Source: Anaerococcus octavius
GTDB lineage: Bacteria; Bacillota; Clostridia; Tissierellales; Peptoniphilaceae
Direction: 5' to 3'
Assembly: GCF_900445265.1 (NCBI RefSeq)
Contig: NZ_UFTA01000002.1
Coordinates: 1,426,001-1,490,000 of the forward strand
DNA: 64,000 nucleotides
Positions within the stretch are counted from its first letter, which is position 1. Every line of letters begins with the position of its first letter. The translations under genes were made by a program, and so were the position numbers. Below are positions 45,014 to 54,155 of this stretch, one piece after another. Below the pieces are notes generated by a model. The model ran no database searches. It had not been told where the DNA came from and saw only the letters and a program-made list of their open reading frames with translations.

Positions 45014-45028
45014 TACAAATTATTTGTA
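45014..45028. promoter_or_regulatory. Palindromic 7-1-7 box in the clpB-like/arcA gap
   Basis: TACAAAT-T-ATTTGTA is a perfect 7-1-7 inverted repeat, the geometry of Fur-family boxes, nested in a wider GGAC...GTCC stem. The same heptamers with a two-base centre occur upstream of larE (39509-39534). Confidence 0.45.
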
Positions 45029-45039
45029 CAATTCGTCCC

Positions 45040-45472
45040 ATTATCTCCTATCACAGAGTTTACTATAAGTAAGCAGTTAAAAATAATGATAATATGAAAG
45101 ATTATAATAAAGTATAGTGCTCTACCAAAGAAAATAATAAAAATACGAATGAATTACTAAGATAATACTATCTAATAAAACAGATTTAGTAAAAATAAAC
45201 AATGAAGAATTGAATAAAAAATTTAGTGAAGCTAAATAATAGACTAAGAAAACGGTTAGAATATCAAACTTCATTTGATTTATTTACACACGAGCTTATT
45301 TTGCTTTAGGTGTCAAAGTATTATTTTTCATTCATCATATAAAACGCTTTTTTATAAGCTATAAATCTCAAATAAATCTTCTCATTTTGTGTAAAGATAT
45401 GATAAAATGATGATAAATATATTTATATTTGAACAAGAGTTCTATAAAATAAGTTGTTTTAAAGGAGAAAAA
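45040..45472. other. Gene-free stretch upstream of arcA
   Basis: AT-rich DNA with no open frame of note; a short run near 45183-45240 (DLVKINNEELNKKFSEAK) may be a gene remnant, but I cannot assign it. The arcA promoter presumably lies in 45290-45440, without a clear consensus pair. Confidence 0.4.
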
Positions 45473-46705
45473 ATGTCGAGTAAAAGAGCTATAAATGTTT
45501 ATTCTGAAATAGGCAAGTTAAGATCAGTTTTGTTGCATAGACCTGGAAGAGAAATCGAAAATTTAACTCCAGATGCTTTAGATAGACTGCTTTTTGATGA
45601 TATTCCGTTTCTAGATATCGCGACTTATGAACATGATGCATTTGCAAAAATTTTAATAGATAATGGTATAGAAGTCTTATATCTAGAAGATCTTGCAGCA
45701 GAAGCTATAACTGATAAAAAAATAAAAAATGAATTTGTAGATGAATTTATAAAAGAAGCCAATATACACGGAAATATTCGCAAAAAACTCGTAAAAGACT
45801 TTCTAATGAACATCGATACCAATAAAAATATGGTCTTAAATATGATGGAAGGCATCAAAAAAGTTAATATTCCAAACTATAGTGAAACAAGTTTATCAGA
45901 TATGGTAGAAGCTTCTAATCCATTTATCTCCGATGCTCTTCCAAATTTATATTTTACTAGAGATCCTGCAGCAAATATTGGACATGGTGTATCTTTAAAT
46001 AGGATGAGAAATGAAACTAGACAAAGAGAAACAATCTTTGCCAAATATATTTTAAAATATCACCCACGATTCAAAGATGCTGAAATTCCTTTATGGTATA
46101 ACAGGGATGATACAAGTGTAATTGAAGGTGGAGATGAACTTATCCTATCTAAAGAAGTGTTGGCCATAGGTATATCTGAGAGAACTGATGCACCTTCTAT
46201 AGAAAAGCTTGCAGAAAGAATATTCGCAAATAATGAATCTTTTAAGAAAATTTTAGCCTTACAAATACCAAATAAAAGAGCATTTATGCATTTAGATACT
46301 GTATTTACAATGCTAGATTATGATAAATTTACCATACATCCAGAAATAGAAGGACCTTTAACAGTATATTCTTTAACAAAATCTAAAGAAAATGATATAA
46401 AAATAAAAAAAGAGAGCTTAGAATTAGATAAGATATTAGAAGAAGCATTAGGGCTTGATAAAGTTACTCTGATAAGATGTGGAGGAAATGATCCAATAGC
46501 AGGTGCACGTGAGCAGTGGAGTGATGGAGCTAATACACTTGCAATAGCTCCTGGAGAAGTTATCGTATATTCTAGGAATAAAGTAACAAATAGGCTTTTA
46601 GAGGATAATGGTATAAAGGTCCACGTCATTCCATCAAGTGAACTTTCCCGAGGTAGAGGTGGTCCTAGATGTATGTCAATGCCTTTGTGGAGGGATGATA
46701 TATAA
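45473..46705 (+). CDS. arcA: Arginine deiminase
   Basis: 410 residues from the ATG at 45473 (AAAGGAG); the longer reading from 45407 is not conserved. [63 protein letters not shown] and [16 protein letters not shown] are all present, including the catalytic Cys400 and the His of HLDT. It hydrolyses arginine to citrulline and ammonia. No arcB, arcC or arcD follows; a terminator does. It is divergent from the clpB-like/LOR-SDH unit, which may handle ornithine made downstream of it (inference). Confidence 0.96.
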   Translation: MSSKRAINVYSEIGKLRSVLLHRPGREIENLTPDALDRLLFDDIPFLDIATYEHDAFAKILIDNGIEVLYLEDLAAEAITDKKIKNEFVDEFIKEANIHGNIRKKLVKDFLMNIDTNKNMVLNMMEGIKKVNIPNYSETSLSDMVEASNPFISDALPNLYFTRDPAANIGHGVSLNRMRNETRQRETIFAKYILKYHPRFKDAEIPLWYNRDDTSVIEGGDELILSKEVLAIGISERTDAPSIEKLAERIFANNESFKKILALQIPNKRAFMHLDTVFTMLDYDKFTIHPEIEGPLTVYSLTKSKENDIKIKKESLELDKILEEALGLDKVTLIRCGGNDPIAGAREQWSDGANTLAIAPGEVIVYSRNKVTNRLLEDNGIKVHVIPSSELSRGRGGPRCMSMPLWRDDI

Positions 46706-46813
46706 ATATAATTAAAGTTATATCAAAGACTCTTAGAAATAATAAATGACGTTCATATTCTATAATTTATCAAATAAATAAAATAACTTAATCTTAGTCA
46801 ACCAAATAAAATC

Positions 46814-46848
46814 AAGTCCCCAAACCCTAATAGTTTGGGGACTTTTTA
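46814..46848 (+). terminator. Terminator of arcA
   Basis: AAGTCCCCAAAC and GTTTGGGGACTT form a 12-bp stem with a 7-base loop, followed by TTTTT. Confidence 0.88.
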
Positions 46849-46935
46849 CCATCTCATTATCTAGGAATTAAATTTAAAGATAGCTATATTCTAAATAAAT
46901 TATGTATTACTATCTTATTTAATATAGTAAAATAA

Positions 46936-46983
46936 AAAACTACCCTATTCAAGTTAGTTTTTAGTCCAACTTAATAGGGTAAG
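46936..46983 (-). terminator. Terminator of the suf operon
   Basis: TACCCTATT-AAGTT and AACTT-AATAGGGTA pair in a long stem. On the minus strand it is followed by TTTTTTATTTT. Confidence 0.85.
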
Positions 46984-46996
46984 CTTCTAAATAGTT

Positions 46997-47182
46997 TCAT
47001 TTCTTAGGTTCTATTTTTTTATACTTCATGTAAGCATTTGCTCCCATAAATATTGATACTATTAAAATCAACCACCAAAATGGACGATTTTTTTGATATT
47101 GTAAGTAAGTTATCACCAGTAATAAAACTGCTGTTATTACACTTGTTAGAAACTCTAACTGTTCTAAATTCTTTTTATCCAT
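46997..47182 (-). CDS. Small two-helix membrane protein of unknown function
   Basis: 61 residues: a charged start (MDKKNLEQLE), a helix (FLTSVITAVLLLVITYL), a short QYQKNRP loop, a second helix (FWWLILIVSIFMGANAY) and a basic tail. The ATG begins one base after the sufU stop with no clear ribosome site of its own, so it is probably translated by coupling. It belongs to the suf transcript, ending before the terminator. I do not recognise a family. Confidence 0.65.
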   Translation of the reverse strand: MDKKNLEQLEFLTSVITAVLLLVITYLQYQKNRPFWWLILIVSIFMGANAYMKYKKIEPKK

Positions 47183-47183
47183 A

Positions 47184-47603
47184 TTAGATAACTTGGTCTA
47201 GAGTTTTCCAAGAAAGTAAGGCGCACTTTACTCTTTGTGGCATATTTTGAATATTTATAAAGGCAACTGCATCTCCTAATTTTTCTAGTTCTTCATCGCT
47301 TACTTCTTCTCTTTTGATCATTCTAATATAAATATCAGCCATTTCTTTGGCTTCTTCTTTAGTTTTTCCTATAATAGAATCGCACATTACACTTGTTGCA
47401 GCTTGACTTATGGCACAACCATCTCCTGTAAATGCTGCATCTACGATTTTATCTCCATCTGTTTTTAGTTCTAAGACTATCTCATCTCCACAAGATGGAT
47501 TATGACCTGGTTCTTTTATATCAGCTTCTTCTAATTCGTGTTTGTTAGCTTGGTTTCTAGAATGATCCAAAATTATTTGACTATAAATTTCTTCCATATT
47601 CAT
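47184..47603 (-). CDS. sufU: Fe-S cluster assembly scaffold / sulfur carrier SufU
   Basis: 139 residues. Cys38 in NPSCGDEI, Cys63 in GDGCAISQAA and Cys127 in RVKCALLSW with Asp40 are the zinc and sulfur-accepting ligands of SufU, and the insertion between the second and third Cys typical of SufU rather than IscU is present. It takes the persulfide sulfur from SufS, which is encoded directly upstream. Confidence 0.95.
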   Translation of the reverse strand: MNMEEIYSQIILDHSRNQANKHELEEADIKEPGHNPSCGDEIVLELKTDGDKIVDAAFTGDGCAISQAATSVMCDSIIGKTKEEAKEMADIYIRMIKREEVSDEELEKLGDAVAFINIQNMPQRVKCALLSWKTLDQVI

Positions 47604-47604
47604 A

Positions 47605-48825
47605 TTATAAACCCATTACCTTTCTAACATTTAAAAGTTCTTTTGCAAATATTTCTGCTTCTTTTTTTGTATTGTAAAAAGCAAAGCTTGCACGTGCTGT
47701 GGCACTTACTTCTAAATACTTGTGAAGTGGCATTGCACAATGATGTCCAGATCTAACTGCCACTCCTTTGTTATCTAATATACTTGCTATATCGTGTGGA
47801 TGGATATCTTCAAAGGTAAATGATAAAACTGCACCTGTTTTTGCATTTTCTGGGTAGAAAATTTTGATATTTGGTATATCTTTTATCAAATCGTAAGCAT
47901 AACGGGTTAGCTCTGATTCGTATTTATAAATTTCTTCAACACCGATATTTTCCATATATTTTATGGCTTCAGCAAGACCTATAACACCACCTACATTTTG
48001 TGTACCTGCTTCAAATTTGTAAGGAAGCTCTGCAAAAGTTACGTCTTGCTCATAAACATATTCGATCATATCCCCGCCTGTATTAAATGGTTGCATTTTT
48101 TCTAAAATTTCTTTTTTACCATAAAGAACTCCTATGCCCATTGGTGCAAGAAGTTTATGACCAGAAAACACTAGAAAATCACAATCTAAATCAGCTACAT
48201 CTGTTTTTAAATGTGGGATTAGTTGGGCTCCATCTACAATTGCAATAGCTCCAGCTTCATGAGCCCGATTTACGATTTTTTTAACATCGATTATTTCACT
48301 GGTGACATTGCTTGCTCCAGTAAAGGAAACAATTTTTGTTTTCTCGTTGATTTTTGTTTTTAAATCGTCATAATCTAAAGAATAATCATCATTTAAATAT
48401 GCATAAACAAGTTTTGCTCCCGTTTTTTTAGCTACAATTTGCCATGGTACTAGATTTGCATGGTGTTCTAAAATAGTAATTAAAATCTCATCGCCTGCTT
48501 TTAAATTATCTAAAGCATAGGAATAAGCTATCAAATTTAAAGCTTCTGTGGCATTTCTTGTAAAGATCACTTCTTCACGATGATTCGCCCCTATGTATTC
48601 TTTGATATAATCACGAGAATTTTCATAAGCTTCAGTTGCCACATAACTTAGATAATGAGCCCCTCTGTGAGGATTAGCATTTTGATATTTATAATATCTG
48701 TCGACAGCTTCTATAACTTGTTTTGGTTTTTGACTTGTTGCTGCTGTATCAAGGTAGATAACTTCCTTACCTACATTTTTGCTATCTAGGTAAGGAAAGT
48801 CAGCTCTAATTTTTTCTATATCCAT
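47605..48825 (-). CDS. sufS: Cysteine desulfurase SufS
   Basis: 406 residues. YLDTAATSQKPKQVIEAV, ANPHRGAHYLS, TRNATEALNLIAYS, FSGHKLLAPMGIGVLYG (PLP Lys) and VAVRSGHHCAMPLHKYL (active-site Cys) are all in place, as in type II desulfurases. It moves sulfur from cysteine to SufU. It abuts sufD and sufU. Confidence 0.96.
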   Translation of the reverse strand: MDIEKIRADFPYLDSKNVGKEVIYLDTAATSQKPKQVIEAVDRYYKYQNANPHRGAHYLSYVATEAYENSRDYIKEYIGANHREEVIFTRNATEALNLIAYSYALDNLKAGDEILITILEHHANLVPWQIVAKKTGAKLVYAYLNDDYSLDYDDLKTKINEKTKIVSFTGASNVTSEIIDVKKIVNRAHEAGAIAIVDGAQLIPHLKTDVADLDCDFLVFSGHKLLAPMGIGVLYGKKEILEKMQPFNTGGDMIEYVYEQDVTFAELPYKFEAGTQNVGGVIGLAEAIKYMENIGVEEIYKYESELTRYAYDLIKDIPNIKIFYPENAKTGAVLSFTFEDIHPHDIASILDNKGVAVRSGHHCAMPLHKYLEVSATARASFAFYNTKKEAEIFAKELLNVRKVMGL

Positions 48826-48826
48826 T

Positions 48827-49867
48827 TTAGTTCCTTGTATTCATTTTATGAACTGTTTCTTTTAGCTCATCTCTTAAAGATTCATCTTCAATTTTATCAA
48901 GGGCTTTTGAGAATGTTGCTTCTAGCATCATTGATTCCGCTTGTTTTTTATCAAAACCACGGCTCATGATGTAAAATAGCATTTCTTTATTTAGTCGTCC
49001 AACACTTGCTGCGTGATTACCTGCTACTTCTTTTTCTGCACAAAGAAGGATTGGGGCAGTTTTATTTTTTACATTATCAGAAAACATCATTGAATAATCT
49101 CCAATTTTGCCATCTGCTTTAGAGCAACCGTGTTTTAGATCTACAACACCCTTCCAGTTTTTGTGGGCATTATCTTTTAATGCCCCATTAAACATAGCAT
49201 CTGAATCAGTATCATTTCCATAATGGTCATTGTTCGCAAGTATATCTAGGAATTGATCTTTTTCTTTAAAGTATATTCCATCTTCTATTACTTGTGCTCT
49301 ATCTCCTTTTAAAATATTTTTTACATTTACTATTGAATAGTCAGCTCCTATTTCAATGTAAGAAATATCTAAAACCGCATCTTCTCCTACAATGGTATTG
49401 ATAGATTGTAGATTAGTAGAATCTTTTCCAAAATTTGTAACTACAACTAATTTTACTTTTGCATCTTTTTCTACATTTACCCTAACTTGAGAGTTTAAAT
49501 ATAAATTTTCTCCCTCACCTAGGGCTGATATTAAAAATGAAGATTCAGAGTTTTCACGAGCATTGATATCAATGCCTGCTACTAAAATATTATTTTCATC
49601 ATCAAGTTTTAACTCAATAGATTCAAAATCTTTTTTACCTTCTACATCACGGTAGATGCTAAAGTTTCTAAATTCTTTGTTTTCGCTTTTTGTTTCATCT
49701 GAAAGGCCATATTCGTAAGCCTTAAAAGCATCTTCTAAGTCCTTAATTGATTCGCCTTCACTATTTTTAAAGTACTCTTGTTTTTCTTTTAGGCCAAGAT
49801 TTGTATCAACGTAGTTTAGCCCTTGAGAATTCCAAGTGTACATTCTCATTTCATTTAGTCTACTCAT
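48827..49867 (-). CDS. sufD: Fe-S cluster assembly protein SufD
   Basis: 346 residues. The C-terminal beta-helix part carries LKHGCSKADGKIGDYSMMFSDNVKNKTAPILLCAEKEVAGNHAASVGRLNKEMLFYIMSRGFDKKQAESMM, the conserved SufBD signature. It forms the SufBC2D scaffold with the proteins encoded upstream. The ATG overlaps the sufB stop. Confidence 0.94.
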   Translation of the reverse strand: MSRLNEMRMYTWNSQGLNYVDTNLGLKEKQEYFKNSEGESIKDLEDAFKAYEYGLSDETKSENKEFRNFSIYRDVEGKKDFESIELKLDDENNILVAGIDINARENSESSFLISALGEGENLYLNSQVRVNVEKDAKVKLVVVTNFGKDSTNLQSINTIVGEDAVLDISYIEIGADYSIVNVKNILKGDRAQVIEDGIYFKEKDQFLDILANNDHYGNDTDSDAMFNGALKDNAHKNWKGVVDLKHGCSKADGKIGDYSMMFSDNVKNKTAPILLCAEKEVAGNHAASVGRLNKEMLFYIMSRGFDKKQAESMMLEATFSKALDKIEDESLRDELKETVHKMNTRN

Positions 49868-51279
49868 TAACCGTTTGCTCCTTCTAGTTCCATATCTATT
49901 AGGTGGTTCATTTCAACTGCGTATTCTAGTGGTAGCTCGCGGCTAACTGGCTCTGCAAATCCACGAACAATCATTGATTTCGCTTCATCTTCTGGAATAC
50001 CACGGCTCATTAAATAAAATATTTGTGATTGGTTTAGGGAACCAATTTTTGCCTCGTGGCCACAATCTACATCATCATTTCTTATATCTAGTACTGGAAT
50101 TGTATCTGATTGAGCGTTTTCTCCTAGCATTAAGTTTTCACAGTCTACTGTAGAACGGCTGCCTTTAGCGTTTTTTTTCATTTGAACTAGGGATCTAGTC
50201 ATTGATTTGCCAGTTCCTGCGGTGATTGATTTTGTAAGGGCTGTTGAATATGTGTTTGCAGCTAGGTGAATCATTGAACATCCATTGTCAATGTATTGAC
50301 CGTCAGATGCAAAGGTAATACCTGTGTATTCTGCACTAGCACCTTCTCCAGCTAAAACAGATGTAGGATAAAGCATAGAAACTTTTGATCCAAAGGAACC
50401 TGATACCCAAATTACTTTTCCGCCTTCATCAACTATAGCACGTTTAGTATTTAGGTTATACATATTTCTTGACCAGTTTTCTATGGTAGAAAATCTTACT
50501 TCTGCGTTTTTTCCAACGAAAATTTCTACTGATCCTGCGTGTAGGTTAACAACGTTATATCTAGGTGCTGAGCATCCTTCAATAAAATGAACTTTTGCAT
50601 TATCTTCTGCAATAATCATTGTATGTTCAAATTGTCCTGCTCCTGGAGCGTTTAATCTGTAATATGATTGAAGTGGAATATCTACTTTCACACCTTCTGG
50701 AACATAAATTAATGATCCGCCAGACCAAACTGCACCGTGTAGGGCTGCATATTTGTGAAGTGTAGGTGGGATTGCTCTTTGGAAGTATTCTTTAACTAAA
50801 TCTTCGTGTTCTTTTAGGGCTGTTGCGAAGTCCATAAATATAACACCTTGGTCTTCTAAGTGTTTTTGAATAGAGAAATATACTTCCTCACTATCGTATT
50901 GGGCACCAACACCAGCTAAGGATTCTTGTTCAGCCTGTGGAATACCTAATCTATCAAAGGTTGCTTTGATTTCTTCTGGTAGGGCTTCCCAATTTGATTT
51001 TTTATCTGTTTTTGGTTTTACATAGGCTGTAATGTCATCTACATTTAACTCTGATAAATCCGGTCCCCAAGTTGGATTTTCTAGTTGATTAAAGATTTCT
51101 AATGATTTTAATCTTCTAATTCTCATCCAATCTGGTTCGCCTTTTTCACGAGATATTTCATTTACGATATCAGCATTGATACCTTTTTCTGTTATTTTAT
51201 CGTAGGTAAATTCATCTATAAAATCATAGAACCCACGATCAAGTTCTTTTAATTTCTCTTCTATATTGTTACTTGGCAT
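49867..51279 (-). CDS. sufB: Fe-S cluster assembly protein SufB
   Basis: 470 residues, standard length. PEGVKVDIPLQSYYRLNAPGAGQFEHTMIIAEDNAKVHFIEGCSAP, HAGSVEIFVGKNAEVRFSTIENWSRNMYNLNTKRA and DCGHEAKIGSLNQSQIFYLMSRGI are typical. SufB holds the nascent cluster in the SufBCD complex. It is 3 bases after sufC and directly before sufD. Confidence 0.96.
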   Translation of the reverse strand: MPSNNIEEKLKELDRGFYDFIDEFTYDKITEKGINADIVNEISREKGEPDWMRIRRLKSLEIFNQLENPTWGPDLSELNVDDITAYVKPKTDKKSNWEALPEEIKATFDRLGIPQAEQESLAGVGAQYDSEEVYFSIQKHLEDQGVIFMDFATALKEHEDLVKEYFQRAIPPTLHKYAALHGAVWSGGSLIYVPEGVKVDIPLQSYYRLNAPGAGQFEHTMIIAEDNAKVHFIEGCSAPRYNVVNLHAGSVEIFVGKNAEVRFSTIENWSRNMYNLNTKRAIVDEGGKVIWVSGSFGSKVSMLYPTSVLAGEGASAEYTGITFASDGQYIDNGCSMIHLAANTYSTALTKSITAGTGKSMTRSLVQMKKNAKGSRSTVDCENLMLGENAQSDTIPVLDIRNDDVDCGHEAKIGSLNQSQIFYLMSRGIPEDEAKSMIVRGFAEPVSRELPLEYAVEMNHLIDMELEGANG

Positions 51280-51282
51280 ATT

Positions 51283-52014
51283 TTACACCCATTCGTATCC
51301 GCGTTTTTCTATTTCATCCATTAGACTATCATCGCCTTCATGTGCGATCTTTCCATCTTTTATAACATGAACATAATCAGCTTTTATATTTTCTAATAAT
51401 TCTCTATGGTGAGTAATAATTATTACAGCATTATCTTCTGATAAATAATCTTTAATTCCCTTACTTACAATTCTTACTGCATCGACATCTAGTCCTGAGT
51501 CAGTTTCATCTAGCATAGCTAGTTTTGGATTTAGCATTTTTAGTTGTAAAATTTCAGATTTTTTACGTTCACCACCTGAAAAGCCAACATTTACATATCT
51601 ACTAGCATAATCTTCAGAAAGATTTAAGTTTTCCATTTCTGTTGCTAATTGCTTGCTAAATTTAAGCATTTGTGGTTTTTCACCAGTAATTTGTTCTTCA
51701 GAAATTCTTAAAAAGTCGTTTAATTTTACACCTGGAATTTCATCAGGATGTTGGAAAGACATAAATATACCACGGCGTGCGCGTTTATCTACAGATTCTT
51801 CTGTAATATCTTCGCCTTCAAAATATATTTTTCCTTCTGTTACTTCATAAACAGGGTTTGCCATAATTGTATTCATCAAAGTTGATTTCCCAGAACCATT
51901 TGATCCCATTACAACATGAACTTCACCTTTGTTTACTGTTAGATCTATACCTTTTAAAATCTCTGTATCTTCTACTGATACATGTAGATTTTCAATTTTT
52001 AATAACTCAGACAT
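51283..52014 (-). CDS. sufC: Fe-S cluster assembly ATPase SufC
   Basis: 243 residues. GSNGSGKSTLMNTI (Walker A), NVGFSGGERKKSEILQLKML (signature) and LAMLDETDSGLDVDAVRIVSKGI (Walker B and D-loop) are the SufC form of the ABC ATPase. First gene of the sufCBDSU operon. Confidence 0.96.
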   Translation of the reverse strand: MSELLKIENLHVSVEDTEILKGIDLTVNKGEVHVVMGSNGSGKSTLMNTIMANPVYEVTEGKIYFEGEDITEESVDKRARRGIFMSFQHPDEIPGVKLNDFLRISEEQITGEKPQMLKFSKQLATEMENLNLSEDYASRYVNVGFSGGERKKSEILQLKMLNPKLAMLDETDSGLDVDAVRIVSKGIKDYLSEDNAVIIITHHRELLENIKADYVHVIKDGKIAHEGDDSLMDEIEKRGYEWV

Positions 52015-52037
52015 TTGTACCTCTTCTTTATAAATTT

Positions 52038-52084
52038 AGTAGTAAATTTCATTTAAAATATACTACTTTACTAGGAATTATCAA
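52038..52084 (-). promoter_or_regulatory. suf promoter with overlapping inverted repeat
   Basis: On the minus strand TTGATA (52079-52084) and TATATT (52057-52062) are 16 bases apart. AGTAGTA...TACTACT (52038-52067) overlaps the -10 and start region, well placed for a repressor. No known Rrf2-type consensus was matched. Confidence 0.5.
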
Positions 52085-52125
52085 TCATTATGATTCTTTA
52101 CTCATTGTACCTTTTTTAGGCAATA

Positions 52126-52148
52126 AAAAAACGAGCCTTGGCTCGTGA
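52126..52148 (-). terminator. Terminator of ptsH
   Basis: ACGAGCC and GGCTCGT form a tight stem; on the minus strand TTTTTTT follows. Confidence 0.88.
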
Positions 52149-52153
52149 ATATT

Positions 52154-52420
52154 TTATTGATTATTAATCTTATTCTCTATAACTTCGACAAGGCTTTTTA
52201 CTGCTTCTTCCTCGCTATCTCCACTAGCTCTTATTATTAATTCATCACCATTAGAAGCACTCATGCTAAGAACTGACATTATTGACTTGGCATTATAGCT
52301 TCTTCCGTTTTTTTCAACTGTGATATCGCAAGGAAATTTCACGGCTGCCCTTATGAAAATTGATGCAGGCCTAGCATGCAAGCCAATTTCATTAGTTAGT
52401 GTAACTTTTTGCTCGTACAT
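52154..52420 (-). CDS. ptsH: Phosphocarrier protein HPr
   Basis: 88 residues. His15 in IGLHARPAS is the site phosphorylated by enzyme I, and Ser46 in NAKSIMSVLSM is the HPr kinase site of Gram-positive HPr. It feeds both PTS systems in the window and, through P-Ser-HPr and CcpA, links to the cre-like sites seen upstream. ptsI is not adjacent. On the minus strand TTGCAT-N17-TAATAT (52457-52485) is a likely promoter. Confidence 0.96.
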   Translation of the reverse strand: MYEQKVTLTNEIGLHARPASIFIRAAVKFPCDITVEKNGRSYNAKSIMSVLSMSASNGDELIIRASGDSEEEAVKSLVEVIENKINNQ

Positions 52421-52533
52421 AGTACCTCCTTTTTTTAGGTTTGTTCTTCTGTACTTATATTACAATATAATTTGTGAAAATGCAAACATTTTCCGAAGGT
52501 ATTTTAGTAAAGCAAATTACATAAGTAAATAAA

Positions 52534-52560
52534 AAATCCACCCATAGTGGGTGGATTATA
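52534..52560 (-). terminator. Terminator of pepD
   Basis: AATCCACCC and GGGTGGATT form a 9-bp stem with a 5-base loop; the minus strand continues TTTTTTATTT. Confidence 0.9.
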
Positions 52561-52562
52561 CA

Positions 52563-53975
52563 TTAGATTCTTTTTAGCAATTCTATTAAGAATTTGTAAT
52601 TTTTTTCAACTGACTCTATGCTTACTTTTTCTGATGGTGAGTGAGCTCCTAATATGGTAGGACCAAATGATAACATTTCTACATCTGGCATAATTCCTTT
52701 AAATAATCCACATTCTAGACCACCGTGTGTAGTTTCTATTGTCATTTCTGAACCAGTTTGTTCTTTCCATATATCATTTGCAATATCAATTAGTTTTGTT
52801 TCTTCTCTTTGCCATCCAGTATAAGAGTTTAACTGCTTGCAATCAGCGCCAAATTGTCTTGCAATTTTTTCTACAATAGCTGCTCTATTAAATTTAGCAG
52901 AATCTATTTGACTTCTAGCCATACAAGAAAATTTTACTTCATTGTCATCTTCTTCAAGTACACCTATGTTTGAAGAAGTAATTATTTCTCCATTATATTT
53001 TTTAACCAAACCATCTGGTATTGTATAAAGAGTGTTTGCAATGTTTTTAGAAAGTTCTGCTGTTAATACTTCTCCATCAAAGCTTGCATCTTCTAATTTT
53101 ATTTGACCGTTTGGATCTGTATCTTTTGATTCATTTAGTATATCAGCTATTCTTTGTTCGATAATTTCTTTTGCTTTATCTTTATTTGCTACTGCAAATA
53201 CAGCTTGTGAAGTTGCTGCTATAGCATTTCTTTTTACTCCACCATTTAATTCTGCAATTTGAAGACCTTCTATATCTACTAAAAGTCTACCAAGAGTTTT
53301 TATAGCATTTAAACGACCTTTATCTATTTCCATACCTGAGTGACCGCCTTCAAATCCTCTTAAGTCAAGTTTTAAAAATTCACCCTGGCTAGCTTCCTTT
53401 TCTTTTTTAAAGCTGATTTCCAAATCGCATCCACCAGCACAACCTACTGTAAGAATACCATCATCTTCTGTATCGATATTTACTAAATATTTTGCATTAA
53501 TATCTGATGCATCAAGAGCATTTGCTCCAACCATTGATGTTTCTTCACCAGTTGTAATAATAGCTTCTAGTGGACCGTGTTCTACTTTTTCATCATCAAA
53601 TATTGCAAGTATTAGTGCAACACCCATACCATCATCAGCACCTAATGTTGTGCCATCAGCTGTTACCCAGTCACCATCGATTAATAATTTGATAGGATCT
53701 TTGCTAAAATCATGGTCTGAATCATCTTCTTTTACACAAACCATATCCATATGTCCTTGTAGGGCAACAGTTTCTTTATCTTCGTATCCTGCTGTTGCAT
53801 CTTTTTTGAAAATAACATTTAAAGCTTCGTCTTGACGTACATCTAAGTTTCTTTCTTTGGCAAAATTTACCAAATAATCAGATACTGCTTTTTCATCTCC
53901 AGAACCTCTAGGAATTTCACTAAGTTCACTAAAAAATTTCCAAACAAGTTCAGGTTTTAAATCTTTAATTTCCAT
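52563..53975 (-). CDS. pepD: Aminoacyl-histidine dipeptidase (M20 family)
   Basis: 470 residues. LQGHMDMVC, TTLGADDGMGVALI, ITTGEETSMVGANAL, NIDTEDDG and THGGLECGLF, then GAHSPSEKVSIESV, give the two-zinc ligand set and catalytic Asp/Glu of M20 dipeptidases of the PepD type. It is a cytosolic peptidase for peptide use. Single gene with its own terminator; TGGAGG-type site before the ATG. Confidence 0.93.
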   Translation of the reverse strand: MEIKDLKPELVWKFFSELSEIPRGSGDEKAVSDYLVNFAKERNLDVRQDEALNVIFKKDATAGYEDKETVALQGHMDMVCVKEDDSDHDFSKDPIKLLIDGDWVTADGTTLGADDGMGVALILAIFDDEKVEHGPLEAIITTGEETSMVGANALDASDINAKYLVNIDTEDDGILTVGCAGGCDLEISFKKEKEASQGEFLKLDLRGFEGGHSGMEIDKGRLNAIKTLGRLLVDIEGLQIAELNGGVKRNAIAATSQAVFAVANKDKAKEIIEQRIADILNESKDTDPNGQIKLEDASFDGEVLTAELSKNIANTLYTIPDGLVKKYNGEIITSSNIGVLEEDDNEVKFSCMARSQIDSAKFNRAAIVEKIARQFGADCKQLNSYTGWQREETKLIDIANDIWKEQTGSEMTIETTHGGLECGLFKGIMPDVEMLSFGPTILGAHSPSEKVSIESVEKNYKFLIELLKRI

Positions 53976-54093
53976 AACTAACCTCCATTAAAATCAGTTT
54001 AATATATTATACTCATTTATAAACTTATTTACCCAATTTAATTTCTAAATTAAAATATTATTATATTAACTAGCTTTTTTACTTCGTTAAATA

Positions 54094-54122
54094 TTGACGG
54101 AAGATATTCTTTAGTGTAATTT
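54094..54122 (+). promoter_or_regulatory. Predicted promoter of the C39-like peptidase gene
   Basis: TTGACG and TAATTT are separated by 17 bases, 34 bases before the ATG at 54156, which has AAGGAG. Confidence 0.45.
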
Positions 54123-54155
54123 ACTTTATAGTACAATAAGGAGAATTTTTACAAT

